A program made the position numbers and the translations under genes. From NCBI GenBank assembly GCA_039026755.1, contig JBCCLR010000048.1:1-19676 (forward strand): 19,676 nt of DNA. The letters run 5' to 3'. The notes below the pieces were generated by a model. It ran no database searches. It was not told where the DNA came from and worked only from the letters and a program-made list of their open reading frames with translations. Source of the DNA: CAKZYD01 sp039026755 (GTDB lineage Bacteria; Pseudomonadota; Alphaproteobacteria; Sphingomonadales; CAKZYD01). Shown here one piece after another: positions 1 through 7,021 of the stretch (the stretch's first letter is position 1; every line of letters starts with the position of its first letter).

Positions 1-2
1 CC

Positions 3-482
3 GGCCTAAAAGACGCGCTCCTCGGCACGGTGCGGACCTGCTCGATGATTGGTTTGGTCGTTGCTGGCGCGTTCTTCCTGTCTAAAGCCATTGCCATATT
101 GCAGCTGCCGCAAAGTGTTGCCGCGGCCATCAGTGCCTTAGACCTGGCGCCCTATACGCTGATCGCAGTCCTCCTGCTTTTTTACATTATTTTGGGCATG
201 GCGCTGGATGGCCTGTCTATTATTGTGATGACGCTGCCAATCGCTTTGCCGCTTGCCCAGGATGCTGGCTTTAGCGCGGTTTGGTTCGGCATCTTTATCG
301 TGATCATCGTTGAGATGTCTCAAATCACGCCGCCCGTGGGCTTTAATCTGTTCATCGTGCAAAACATGACTGGGGAAAGCATCGCGCGGATCGCCAGGGC
401 ATCGCTGCCATTTTTTATGATTACCGCATGCTTGGTCGCCCTTATCACGGCGTTTCCGGTGCTGGTAACGTGGCATCTGTAA
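3..482 (+). CDS. dctM: TRAP transporter large permease (DctM family), 3' fragment
   Basis: This is the C-terminal 159 codons of the large membrane subunit of a tripartite ATP-independent periplasmic transporter, which takes up organic acids by Na+ or H+ symport with a small permease and a binding protein. The frame is open from base 3, so the gene begins outside the window and the internal GTG at 30 is not its start. Several long hydrophobic segments are visible. The DctM hallmark region is present: DGLSIIVMTLPIALPL, followed by WFGIF and EMSQITPPVGFNLFIV, and a hydrophobic C-terminus ending VTWHL. The next gene begins 32 bases downstream on the same strand, so the two are probably co-transcribed and the hydrolase may act on the imported compound. 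The substrate cannot be told from this fragment. Confidence 0.93.
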   Translation, partial: GLKDALLGTVRTCSMIGLVVAGAFFLSKAIAILQLPQSVAAAISALDLAPYTLIAVLLLFYIILGMALDGLSIIVMTLPIALPLAQDAGFSAVWFGIFIVIIVEMSQITPPVGFNLFIVQNMTGESIARIARASLPFFMITACLVALITAFPVLVTWHL

Positions 483-514
483 ATAAGAGCATTTGTAACA
501 AGAAGGATTGCTGT

Positions 515-2077
515 ATGCGTAAGCAAATCATCCGAAAAATTATCGACCTGGGTGACCGGCTCGTCCATGTGCGGTTTTGCGGGTCCGGTCCGCCTGCGCT
601 CATCCTGCACCAAAGCCCGCGCACATCTGAGGAGATGGAACCGCTGATAAAAGACTGGTCCCAGCATTTCACCTGCATCGCGCCGGATCACCCCGGCTAT
701 GGGCTGTCAGACCCGCTTAGCATTGAACAGCCGTCAATCGATGATTTTGCCGATGCGGTTGCAGCGCTGCTGGACCATCTTGGTATTGCGGCACTCCCCA
801 TCTATGGCCACCACACCGGCGCGATTATCGCAATGGCGCTTGGCGTCAAACACCCGGAACGCACGAGCGCCCTGGTGCTCAATGGCGTGCTGGTCAATAC
901 CCAGGCGGATCGGGATGACCTCGCGCAAAACTATTTGCCACCATTTACCCCGAGCCACGATGCGAGCCATTTGATGACGCTATGGTGGCGCATGCGCGAA
1001 CAATCGCTGTTTTTTCCGTGGTACAACCGAAAGGCCGAGGCCCGCATGATCTACGGCGTACGCCCCGCCGCAGAAATCCAGCCGTCTTGTATGGATTTCC
1101 TGTCAGCCGGAGACAATTATCGCCGCGGCTATGGCGCTGCGCTGATGACCGTGACGCAAGACTATGTGGACCAACTCACCGTGCCAACCATGGTGACAGC
1201 TGTGCGGCCCGACCCCCTATGGGTGGACGTGGGCAAGCTGAAAGCGAAGCCGCCGGTTGAGACAAAGCGTTTTGACACCATGGCGCCGCTCCTTACGGCG
1301 TCGCTCGCGCATCTGCAATCAGGCATGAGCAGCGAAGATTTTGACGTCGCAGCCGTCGCGCAGTCCGGCAGTCGGCAGATCCAAGCGAAAGCGACAGCCC
1401 ATGTCTATGGCGATACCGACCACGCAAAGGCGCTTGCAGTGCCTGACCTAGGTATGGAAGCGCTTAAGGAAGAGGCTGTCTTTAAAGCAGCAAGGAGGCC
1501 GATCCTCGCTGTCAATCCAGCTGGCCACGGCCTGTCAGAGCCAGACGCCGCTTGGCCTGAGGCCGGTACCGTAAACACACTTGTCAGTTTCGGCTTTGGC
1601 ATCGCGCATCTGCCCGGCTTGATGGAGCGCTACCCTAACGCGCGCGTCATCGCAGCGGATCTGATCTGCCCGGCGACCGGCTTAGAGGAGTACCTCGAAA
1701 GCTATGTGCCGAATTTAAGCCCTCAGACGAGCGGCGCACATCTGGCTGAAGCGTTTTTGGCTGTACGCTCGGCCAAGGTATTTTGGCCATGGTTTGAAAC
1801 CGACCACGCCAATGCAGTCCCTGGTGAACACCTGCTCAATGTCGAACAGCTGCATATTGAAACACGCGCGCTTTTGCGCGGCTGGCAAGCCGGGAAAGCG
1901 CTCATTGATAAAGTGCCACAAGCAATCGAAGCGTTAGCCGCCTTTGGTCAAAGTGTTACAATCGCCCTGCCGGATTGGACGGAAAGTCGCAGCGCCATAC
2001 GCAAAGACTTTGGTGATGCGAACATCATGTATTATGACTGGGCAAGGCGCGATACAGCGCTTGCAGCGTTGCTGTAG
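515..2077 (+). CDS. Two-domain alpha/beta hydrolase-like protein
   Basis: The protein has 520 residues, about twice the usual single-domain alpha/beta hydrolase. ATG 515 is preferred over an upstream ATG at 428 because AGAAGG lies 8 bases before it and the longer version would run back into dctM. The N-terminal half is a typical fold: the oxyanion region is near residues 29-36, PDHPGYGLSDP ends at 67, and a nucleophile-elbow sequence GHHTGA spans 98-103. His100 sits where Ser, Asp or Cys normally lies. The C-terminal half repeats the domain: NPAGHGLSEP ends at 343, and residues 396-430 (SYVPNLSP...VFWPWF) align with 139-172 (NYLPPFTP...LFFPWY). In the second copy the elbow has become FGFGIAHL, so it looks inactive. 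Position after dctM suggests hydrolysis or C-C bond cleavage of an imported compound. The reaction is unknown. Confidence 0.85.
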   Translation: MRKQIIRKIIDLGDRLVHVRFCGSGPPALILHQSPRTSEEMEPLIKDWSQHFTCIAPDHPGYGLSDPLSIEQPSIDDFADAVAALLDHLGIAALPIYGHHTGAIIAMALGVKHPERTSALVLNGVLVNTQADRDDLAQNYLPPFTPSHDASHLMTLWWRMREQSLFFPWYNRKAEARMIYGVRPAAEIQPSCMDFLSAGDNYRRGYGAALMTVTQDYVDQLTVPTMVTAVRPDPLWVDVGKLKAKPPVETKRFDTMAPLLTASLAHLQSGMSSEDFDVAAVAQSGSRQIQAKATAHVYGDTDHAKALAVPDLGMEALKEEAVFKAARRPILAVNPAGHGLSEPDAAWPEAGTVNTLVSFGFGIAHLPGLMERYPNARVIAADLICPATGLEEYLESYVPNLSPQTSGAHLAEAFLAVRSAKVFWPWFETDHANAVPGEHLLNVEQLHIETRALLRGWQAGKALIDKVPQAIEALAAFGQSVTIALPDWTESRSAIRKDFGDANIMYYDWARRDTALAALL

Positions 2078-2095
2078 GGAGGCAAGCAAGGCAAA

Positions 2096-2803
2096 ATGTC
2101 TATTGAAATCTCGCGTGGCAGCGCGCCGTCGCGGCTGATCAGTCTCCTTAACCCGGCAGACGCCGCGGACTTTTCTGAGCTGGGCCGTCCAACATCGCTG
2201 TCAAAAGGGGCGATGCTGTATGAGGAAGGCACGCCGTGTAAATACGCTTACACGCTCAACACCGGCGTATTGATGCTTGAACGCTTGTCCATGGACGGGC
2301 GGCGCCAGGTACTAGCATTTGTCTATCCCGGCGATTTTATTGGTATCGAAGTATCCGGCAGGCATCTGGTGAGTGCGGTCGCGCTCAAAGATGCCACCAT
2401 GACCTGCTTTCCAATCAGCGACATTGATAAGCTGGCGCGCGAGCGCGCGGCGATTGATCATGCTCTGAAGCAAGTCACCAACCGTATTTTGGCCTATGCG
2501 CTTGACCAAATTTGTGTGCTTGGCCGCATGGACGCGCGGCAACGCCTGATGTTTTTATTTGTGCACCTGATGCACCGGCAAGCGTTGGACCAAGCGGTCG
2601 ACATTGACCTGCCCATGACGCGCCAGGACATTGCTGACTTTCTTGGGCTGACCATGGAAACAATTTCGCGCACCTTGTCTCGCCTCAAATCAGAAGGCTT
2701 GATTAGTCAGCGCACCTCGCACTGCGTGACCATAAATGACCTCAGCCTTGCGGAAACGTTGCTTGACCTATCGGTTACGGACCGCACACCGGACGAGTAT
2801 TAG
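2096..2803 (+). CDS. Crp/Fnr family transcriptional regulator
   Basis: A 235-residue one-component DNA-binding regulator. The N-terminal cyclic-nucleotide-binding-like beta-barrel covers roughly residues 25-115 (EGTPCKYAYTLNTGVLMLE, then YPGDFIGIE). A long dimer helix follows at about 117-160. The C-terminal winged helix is at 174-210, with TRQDIADFLGLTMETISRTL; the E-x-x-SR recognition helix is of the Fnr/FixK type. Cysteines are at 48, 104, 140 and 210 only. There is no clustered N-terminal Cys set, so an Fnr-type 4Fe-4S oxygen sensor is unlikely. Start ATG 2096 has GGAGG at 2078-2082 and a closer AAGG at about 2088-2091. The gene follows the hydrolase by 18 bases and probably shares its transcript. 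Its ligand and targets are not visible here. Confidence 0.92.
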   Translation: MSIEISRGSAPSRLISLLNPADAADFSELGRPTSLSKGAMLYEEGTPCKYAYTLNTGVLMLERLSMDGRRQVLAFVYPGDFIGIEVSGRHLVSAVALKDATMTCFPISDIDKLARERAAIDHALKQVTNRILAYALDQICVLGRMDARQRLMFLFVHLMHRQALDQAVDIDLPMTRQDIADFLGLTMETISRTLSRLKSEGLISQRTSHCVTINDLSLAETLLDLSVTDRTPDEY

Positions 2804-2832
2804 GCCGTAAACTCATAAATGGAGACGGCCTA
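2801..2832 (+). other. 8-bp perfect inverted repeat at the regulator's stop codon
   Basis: TAGGCCGT (2801-2808) and ACGGCCTA (2825-2832) are exact inverted repeats separated by 16 bases, and the left arm contains the TAG stop of the Crp/Fnr gene. No T-run follows on either strand, so it is not a standard intrinsic terminator. It may be a 3'-end stabilising hairpin or a protein-binding site. Confidence 0.4.
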
Positions 2833-2926
2833 GGTCTGCCAGATTAGTTTAGCCTGCATGACAGAAGTCAAAGACGTTTGGGCCCGGCAGGCTTATAACC
2901 GCAGAAAATAGGGAGTGTATGTTTCC

Positions 2927-3418
2927 ATGGGAACGTTAAAAACAGATATGCCAATCCTGTCCTCAAATGAGGGCGTTTGGGTCGGCTGGTACCGGCATTA
3001 TGACGGCGATGGAAAGCTGTTCGATGAGCATCGCTCTAAGCTGATCTGCCGGTTTACTGATGATGAAGAAAAGCCGTATCATCAAACCAACATTTATCAG
3101 TGGGACGATGGAAAAGTTGAAGTGCGCCAGTTTCCGGCCACATACAAAGACAAGCGCCTGTGGTTCGACAATGACTTGATTTACGGCTGGGCGGCGGAAG
3201 TACCCCTTGATGAATATAACCGCACGACCATGCTCAACTGGGTGCGCAAGGGTGAGGAGGACCTCTACCTCTATGAAATGATCCATAACTCAGACTGCGG
3301 TAAATACCGCTCACGCGTCTGGCAGTGGCTTAAAGGCGGCAAAATCAGCGCCCGTACATTGATTGACGAAGAAAAGAAAACCGACGACTGGCGCAACGAA
3401 CCAGACGACCACGTCTAA
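2927..3418 (+). CDS. Small lipocalin-like hypothetical protein (tentative DUF3598)
   Basis: A soluble protein of 163 residues with no signal peptide or membrane segment. It is rich in aromatic and charged residues. Features include GVWVGWYRHYDGDGKLFDEH at 16-35, YHQTNIYQWDDGK at 51-63 and a C-terminal RVWQWLKGGK. This alternating pattern, with a 'GxWxGxYxxYDxDG' opening, resembles the DUF3598 lipocalin-like beta-barrel family, which binds small ligands; the assignment is from memory of the family pattern and is tentative. ATG 2927 is chosen over the in-frame GTG 2915 because GGGAG at 2911-2915 lies 11 bases upstream of the ATG, while it would overlap the GTG. A strong intrinsic terminator follows. 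The function is unknown. Confidence 0.75.
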   Translation: MGTLKTDMPILSSNEGVWVGWYRHYDGDGKLFDEHRSKLICRFTDDEEKPYHQTNIYQWDDGKVEVRQFPATYKDKRLWFDNDLIYGWAAEVPLDEYNRTTMLNWVRKGEEDLYLYEMIHNSDCGKYRSRVWQWLKGGKISARTLIDEEKKTDDWRNEPDDHV

Positions 3419-3445
3419 ACACATTCACAAACAGATCCCTGACCT

Positions 3446-3479
3446 GGGCTAGGCGGCCATCGCTGCTTAGCCCTTTTTT
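3446..3479 (+). terminator. Intrinsic (Rho-independent) terminator
   Basis: A 12-bp stem, 3446-3457 pairing with 3462-3473, has two G-T wobbles and closes on the loop CATC. The outer arms are GGGCTA and TAGCCC. It is followed at once by six T (3474-3479). It lies 27 bases after the stop of the lipocalin-like gene and ends that transcript before the GNAT gene. Confidence 0.9.
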
Positions 3480-3556
3480 ATGGGTGAATATGTAGCGGCT
3501 GAATTAGCAACTGAACTGCCATTGAGCTTGCCGGTGCAATTGACTAATCTGGCAGC

Positions 3557-4108
3557 ATGGCTAAGCGCTATTGTGTTCCCGAAACATATGAAACGAAGCG
3601 GCTGCGGCTGAGACGCATTGCGCTGGCCGATGCGCAAAGCGTATTCGACAGTTATGCAGGCGATGCGGATGTTGCGCGCTATACCAGTTGGACGCCGCAC
3701 CAAACGGTTGGGGAAACCCATAGCTTTATTAAGCGTGTTTTGAGCCAAGCGGAAAATGGCCAGTGTTTTCCGATGATCGTTTTTGCAAAAGCCGCTCTGG
3801 TACAACCAATCGGGGTTTTTGAAGTCAACCTGCACGGTTCAACCGCCGACTATGGCTATGTGCTCAGCAAAATAGCATGGGGTTTAGGATACGCGACCGA
3901 AGTTTTAACGTCACTCATCGGGCACGCGTTGAGCCACCCGGAAATCTACCGCGTTGAAGCTTTTTGCAATACGCAAAACACAGCGTCCGCCAAGGTCATG
4001 AAAAAAGCAGGGATGACCCTAGAAGGCACCTTGAGGCGGCACTTCATTTACCCAAATCTAGGACCTGCCCCCGGCGATAGCTTCTTGTACGCAAAAGTCC
4101 GACCGTAA
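3557..4108 (+). CDS. GNAT family N-acetyltransferase (RimJ/RimL-like)
   Basis: A 183-residue acetyl-CoA-dependent acyltransferase of the Acetyltransf_3 (RimJ/RimL) type. It opens with the usual ETKRLRLRRIALADAQSVF at about 12-30. It continues with GVFEVNLHGSTADYGYVLSKIAWGLGYATE, in which the WGLGYATE stretch is the acetyl-CoA pyrophosphate-binding (motif A) region. It ends with RVEAFCNTQNTASAKVMKKAGMTLEGTLRRH, a signature of the RimJ/RimL branch. Members acetylate ribosomal protein N-termini, antibiotics or small amines; the substrate cannot be read from sequence. The start ATG 3557 lacks a strong Shine-Dalgarno. It stands alone between the upstream terminator and a long non-coding stretch, so it is probably monocistronic. 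Confidence 0.9.
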   Translation: MAKRYCVPETYETKRLRLRRIALADAQSVFDSYAGDADVARYTSWTPHQTVGETHSFIKRVLSQAENGQCFPMIVFAKAALVQPIGVFEVNLHGSTADYGYVLSKIAWGLGYATEVLTSLIGHALSHPEIYRVEAFCNTQNTASAKVMKKAGMTLEGTLRRHFIYPNLGPAPGDSFLYAKVRP

Positions 4109-4520
4109 GTGCCATGAAAACCCCGCCCGAATAGTCATACAAGGCATTAACAGGCACCTGAGAGTGATCAAAGTATTGAGATCGGGCTGCGACTTGCAGC
4201 GATTTGCGCATCCTTTCTTCTGTGTTGGTCTCGATTGAGCGACTTTTATCATAGCGTAAACGCTTGTGCGGTAATCATTATAGGGGTGTTCTTGGCTGCA
4301 TTTTTGTCTACACTTTAGGAATCTTGGCGGATGGATAATTTTGGGGCTACGAAACTACGTGACGCGATTGCTATCGATTTCAGCTTATCGGTTTCCCGGT
4401 GCTGTCGCTACCGCAGCTGCGTCGAAGCTACCATCAGCCACCGCCCAATGTCCAAGCGTGCGAACACCTTGGCTACAATATCCGCATGTAACGAAAGCAC
4501 TGCACAGGACCTTGAACCAT
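4109..4520. other. 412-bp gap without a recognisable gene
   Basis: Open frames here (from 4331 and 4341) have no codon pattern or ribosome site supporting translation. The frame from 4341 runs into the next gene only because no stop intervenes. The stretch around 4240-4330 is locally AT-richer and may hold the promoter of the gene at 4521, but no convincing -35/-10 pair could be fixed. Confidence 0.6.
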
Positions 4521-5687
4521 ATGACACGCAGCCTTTTTTGCTCTTTTTGCTTCAGCCTACTGAGCATCGGCCTATTGGGCATCAGCCTACTGGCCTTGTC
4601 TGCGGCCACGCCAGTGGCCGCAAAAGAGTTGGATGCGGTGACGCAAAACGCCATCAAGGTGAAGTTGATCAATGCCGAGCGCGCATTTGAGCAAAAAAAG
4701 TACGAAGAAGCCTTGTTTCGCGTTGAGGAGATTGAAGCAAGAGCCGGAAACGTTGCTATTGCTGCAGTGCAGGCGCTTAAGGCACGGGTGCTTGTGGAAC
4801 TCAAGCGTTTCGATGGCGCACGCACGGCGCTGAATACGCTCTACGGGCTTGATCCATCGAATGAAGACCTGACCAAAATTGCGCCCTATGCCGACCGGGT
4901 TGATCAGCATTTTTTCACGCTTAAAAAACAGCATCAAGCGCAAGATGCGGCATGGGCAAAAGCTGAAGCTGAAAATACAGAGGAAAGCTATACCGAATTT
5001 GTAAAGGCCTATCCCAACACCAAAATGGCGGATATCGCTTTAGGGCGGCGTGCGACCCTAGAAAAGCAACGGCGCAAGCGCATGGAAGATGAAGCCTGGG
5101 CCAAAGCACAAAACGAAGACACCGAGGAAGCCTATGCTGATTTTGCGAAGACCTTCGGCGATACCGAGCGGGCAAGCATCGCCCGGCAAAAATTAGAGGC
5201 GATCGCTTCCGTGCGGCAGGCAAAACGCATTGCCGTTGCGATTGATACTATTCCAAAACACGTCGCAACGCGGCTGGAAACCACGGCTGAGGCAAATGCG
5301 GCGCAAGCCGCACTGAGAGCTACGTTATCCACCGAGCGAATAAGGGAGTACGGCAGTTTTAACACGCCTGAAGACCTAGAGCAGTTTTTTGAAGGGGCCA
5401 TCAAGCCAGCACTGTTGACCAAAAAACGCAAGTGCCGAAGCCAATTAAAGAAATACAAAGAAGCGCGAAAATATTGCACCAAAAATGGGGACCCAAAAGC
5501 CTATCAAGCACTCTGGGCAAGCATTAACGCGCCTGTTGCAAAAGCTTTTGAAGTTGCAGATGCCGCCACATCCAGGATCGGCATGGACAACTATCAAATT
5601 GTTGAAGAGTGTAATGTGTTGATTGGACAAGATGTCGTCCAACCGATCGTCGATGCCTGCAAGAGCGTGAATGTTAGCCTAAATTAG
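4521..5687 (+). CDS. Exported TPR/repeat-containing hypothetical protein
   Basis: ATG 4521 is chosen because the protein then begins with a clean Sec signal peptide: MTRS, a hydrophobic core LLSIGLLGISLLALSA, and a likely cut after TPVAA at about residue 34. AGGA at 4506-4509 lies 11 bases upstream. The longer frame from 4341 would bury this signal. The mature part (388 residues in total) has a TPR-like helical start at about 42-130 (AERAFEQKKYEEALFRVEEI, then ALKARVLVELKRFDGARTAL). Two tandem repeats follow at 141-182 and 189-226, sharing AWAKA-x(3-4)-TEE-x-Y-x2-F-x-K. The C-terminal third is basic and holds the conserved-looking pair KCRSQLKKYKEARKYC. A periplasmic protein-binding scaffold is likely. 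No enzymatic motif was found. Confidence 0.8.
   Translation: MTRSLFCSFCFSLLSIGLLGISLLALSAATPVAAKELDAVTQNAIKVKLINAERAFEQKKYEEALFRVEEIEARAGNVAIAAVQALKARVLVELKRFDGARTALNTLYGLDPSNEDLTKIAPYADRVDQHFFTLKKQHQAQDAAWAKAEAENTEESYTEFVKAYPNTKMADIALGRRATLEKQRRKRMEDEAWAKAQNEDTEEAYADFAKTFGDTERASIARQKLEAIASVRQAKRIAVAIDTIPKHVATRLETTAEANAAQAALRATLSTERIREYGSFNTPEDLEQFFEGAIKPALLTKKRKCRSQLKKYKEARKYCTKNGDPKAYQALWASINAPVAKAFEVADAATSRIGMDNYQIVEECNVLIGQDVVQPIVDACKSVNVSLN
4941..5198 (+). repeat. Two tandem ~40-residue coding repeats
   Basis: Bases 4941-5066 and 5085-5198 encode two similar units beginning with AWAKA and TEE. Protein similarity is clear, while the codons have drifted, so the duplication is old. This repeat style (W-A-x-A ... 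T-x-x-Y-x-x-F/Y ... A) is common in exported bacterial scaffold proteins. Confidence 0.75.
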
Positions 5688-5840
5688 GCCGTAACTCTGG
5701 CCACGGCATAGCTAGCATATCAGTTGCATCTGGTCAGTGGCCGAGCCAACACGCTATTACGCCATATCAACTTTGGCCCTGCAGATGACATATCAGCTGA
5801 TATCGTGACGGGTATTGTCTTTCAATTGCGCGCACGAACT
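5688..5840. other. Convergent intergenic region with CATATCA repeats and a 14-bp palindrome
   Basis: This lies between the ends of two convergent genes. It contains CATATCA three times (5716-5722, 5763-5769, 5789-5795). The last copy is part of the perfect palindrome ATATCAGCTGATAT (5790-5803). A weak GCCGT/ACGGC hairpin (5688-5692, 5703-5707) lacks a T-run. No standard terminator was found for either flanking gene. Confidence 0.5.
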
Positions 5841-6674
5841 CTAATGCATCTCCTCCCCACCAGACACATTTAGCCCTTCACCGGTAATATATTGCGCGTG
5901 TTCAGATGCGAGGAAGGCGCACGCCGCCGCTGTGTCGCTGACCAGGCCCGGCCGGCCCATGGGGTTCTTGTTGCGCATATTCTGCATGTATTCGTCTTGG
6001 GTCATGCCAAAGAACTTAGAGAAATATTCGTTTTGCTTGGCGCCTAGCCCAGTGGTCACATGATTGGGGCAGACGGCGTTAACGGTGATGCCGTGTTTGC
6101 CCAGTTCAATAGCGTTTGAGCGGGTCAAGCCTATCATGCCATGCTTTGACGCAGTATACGGCGCCATGTGCGGGAAGCCGGATTTAGCAGCCTGGCTGGC
6201 AATGTTAATGATGCGCCCGCCATCGCCTTGCGCTTCCATTTGCATGGCGGCGTATTTGGTGCAGAGGAACGCGCCCATCAAATTGACGCCCAGCACCGCC
6301 AGCCATTCGTCTTTGGTGACCTGTTGCAGCGGCTTCATGATATAGCCGATCCCCGCGTTGTTCACGAGCACATCAATCCTGCCAAAGGCCGCTACCGTTC
6401 CATCAATAAGGCCTTTGCAGCTCTCCTCGTCGGTTACATCGCAGGGAATGATGGCAACCTCAGCGCCGCGCGCCTGCAAGTCGGCGGCCACGTCGTCCAT
6501 ATCACCGGTCGAGCCGATATGTTCTTTCCCCATGTGCTCTTGCGGCGCGCCTAAGTCAGAGACGACGCATTTCGCGCCGGCGTCGGCAAAATGCTGCAAT
6601 ATTCCCTGCCCCAGCCCCTTAGGCCGGCCCGATCCGGTGACGACGATGACTTTGCCTGCAAGGTCAGCGCTCAC
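5841..6674 (-). CDS. SDR family oxidoreductase
   Basis: A 277-residue classical short-chain dehydrogenase/reductase. The cofactor loop is TGSGRPKGLGQG, an expanded TGxxxGxG, at 13-24, with an acidic D40 after beta-2 that favours NAD(H). Further motifs are NNAG at 105-108, N131, S160, Y173 and K177, the intact catalytic tetrad. The C-terminus is YITGEGLNVSGGEEMH. The start is GTG at 6674, read from the minus strand, overlapping the stop of the HapK-like gene in the tetranucleotide GTGA, so the two are translationally coupled. It is the last gene of the operon running from the PrpD gene. It probably oxidises or reduces a hydroxyl/keto group of the locus substrate; the substrate is unknown. Confidence 0.95.
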   Translation of the reverse strand: MSADLAGKVIVVTGSGRPKGLGQGILQHFADAGAKCVVSDLGAPQEHMGKEHIGSTGDMDDVAADLQARGAEVAIIPCDVTDEESCKGLIDGTVAAFGRIDVLVNNAGIGYIMKPLQQVTKDEWLAVLGVNLMGAFLCTKYAAMQMEAQGDGGRIINIASQAAKSGFPHMAPYTASKHGMIGLTRSNAIELGKHGITVNAVCPNHVTTGLGAKQNEYFSKFFGMTQDEYMQNMRNKNPMGRPGLVSDTAAACAFLASEHAQYITGEGLNVSGGEEMH

Positions 6675-6994
6675 GATGCGACCTCTTCGATATCCCCTGT
6701 GAGGATAAAGCAGGGATTATCGGCAACCTCTTGAAACTCCGCGGCCACCTTCTGCATGGTTTGTGAAGATACATCCGCGCCAAACTGCTCCATATCGTTC
6801 ACGTCAATGGTTTCGATATAGGCATAGGGTGAAGGGTCATCCGTACCAAGCAGGCCGCTAGCCCGGTAAACGTTAAAGGACGCAACGGACTTAAGACCGC
6901 GAACGGTCGGCAAATCCGTTGCTTTCGCCCACGCTTCATAGGCCTCAGGCGTTACGCCGTCCTTTAAATTAAACAGCACAAAAATCTGTGTCAT
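6671..6994 (-). CDS. HapK-like (REDY-like) small protein
   Basis: A 107-residue protein with the opening MTQIFVLFNLKDGVTPEAYEAWAKATDLPTV in positions 1-31, then RGLKSVASFNVYRASGLL. This matches the pattern of proteins annotated as 'REDY-like protein HapK', named after a prodigiosin-cluster gene, which have a dimeric alpha/beta (ferredoxin-like) barrel. The second half has PSPYAYIETIDVNDMEQFG and a hydrophobic PCFILTG end. No catalytic role is firmly known; related small barrels act as oxygenases, isomerases or ligand binders. ATG 6994 has GGGGA about 9 bases upstream. It lies 27 bases after the PrpD gene and overlaps the SDR start by 4 bases. No prodigiosin gene is nearby, so here it probably serves catabolism. 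Confidence 0.85.
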   Translation of the reverse strand: MTQIFVLFNLKDGVTPEAYEAWAKATDLPTVRGLKSVASFNVYRASGLLGTDDPSPYAYIETIDVNDMEQFGADVSSQTMQKVAAEFQEVADNPCFILTGDIEEVAS

Positions 6995-7021
6995 AATATG
7001 TGGTCCCCAATCAGTCTCAGA

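Noticed and set aside
428..514. Upstream ATG giving a 29-residue longer hydrolase
   Set aside because: It lies inside dctM in another frame and has no ribosome site, while ATG 515 has AGAAGG at the right distance and starts the conserved part.
2096..2803. Oxygen-sensing Fnr with an Fe-S cluster
   Set aside because: The four cysteines (48, 104, 140, 210) are not spaced like the Fnr cluster ligands, so only the general Crp/Fnr class is supported.
4341..4520. 60-residue N-terminal extension of the exported repeat protein
   Set aside because: It would bury a good signal peptide that starts at ATG 4521; the extension has no family-like sequence.
2799..5694. ATTAGGCCGTAA occurring after two stop codons (2799-2810 and 5683-5694)
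   Set aside because: Several shared 12-mers are expected by chance in a 20-kb window, and the flanks differ.
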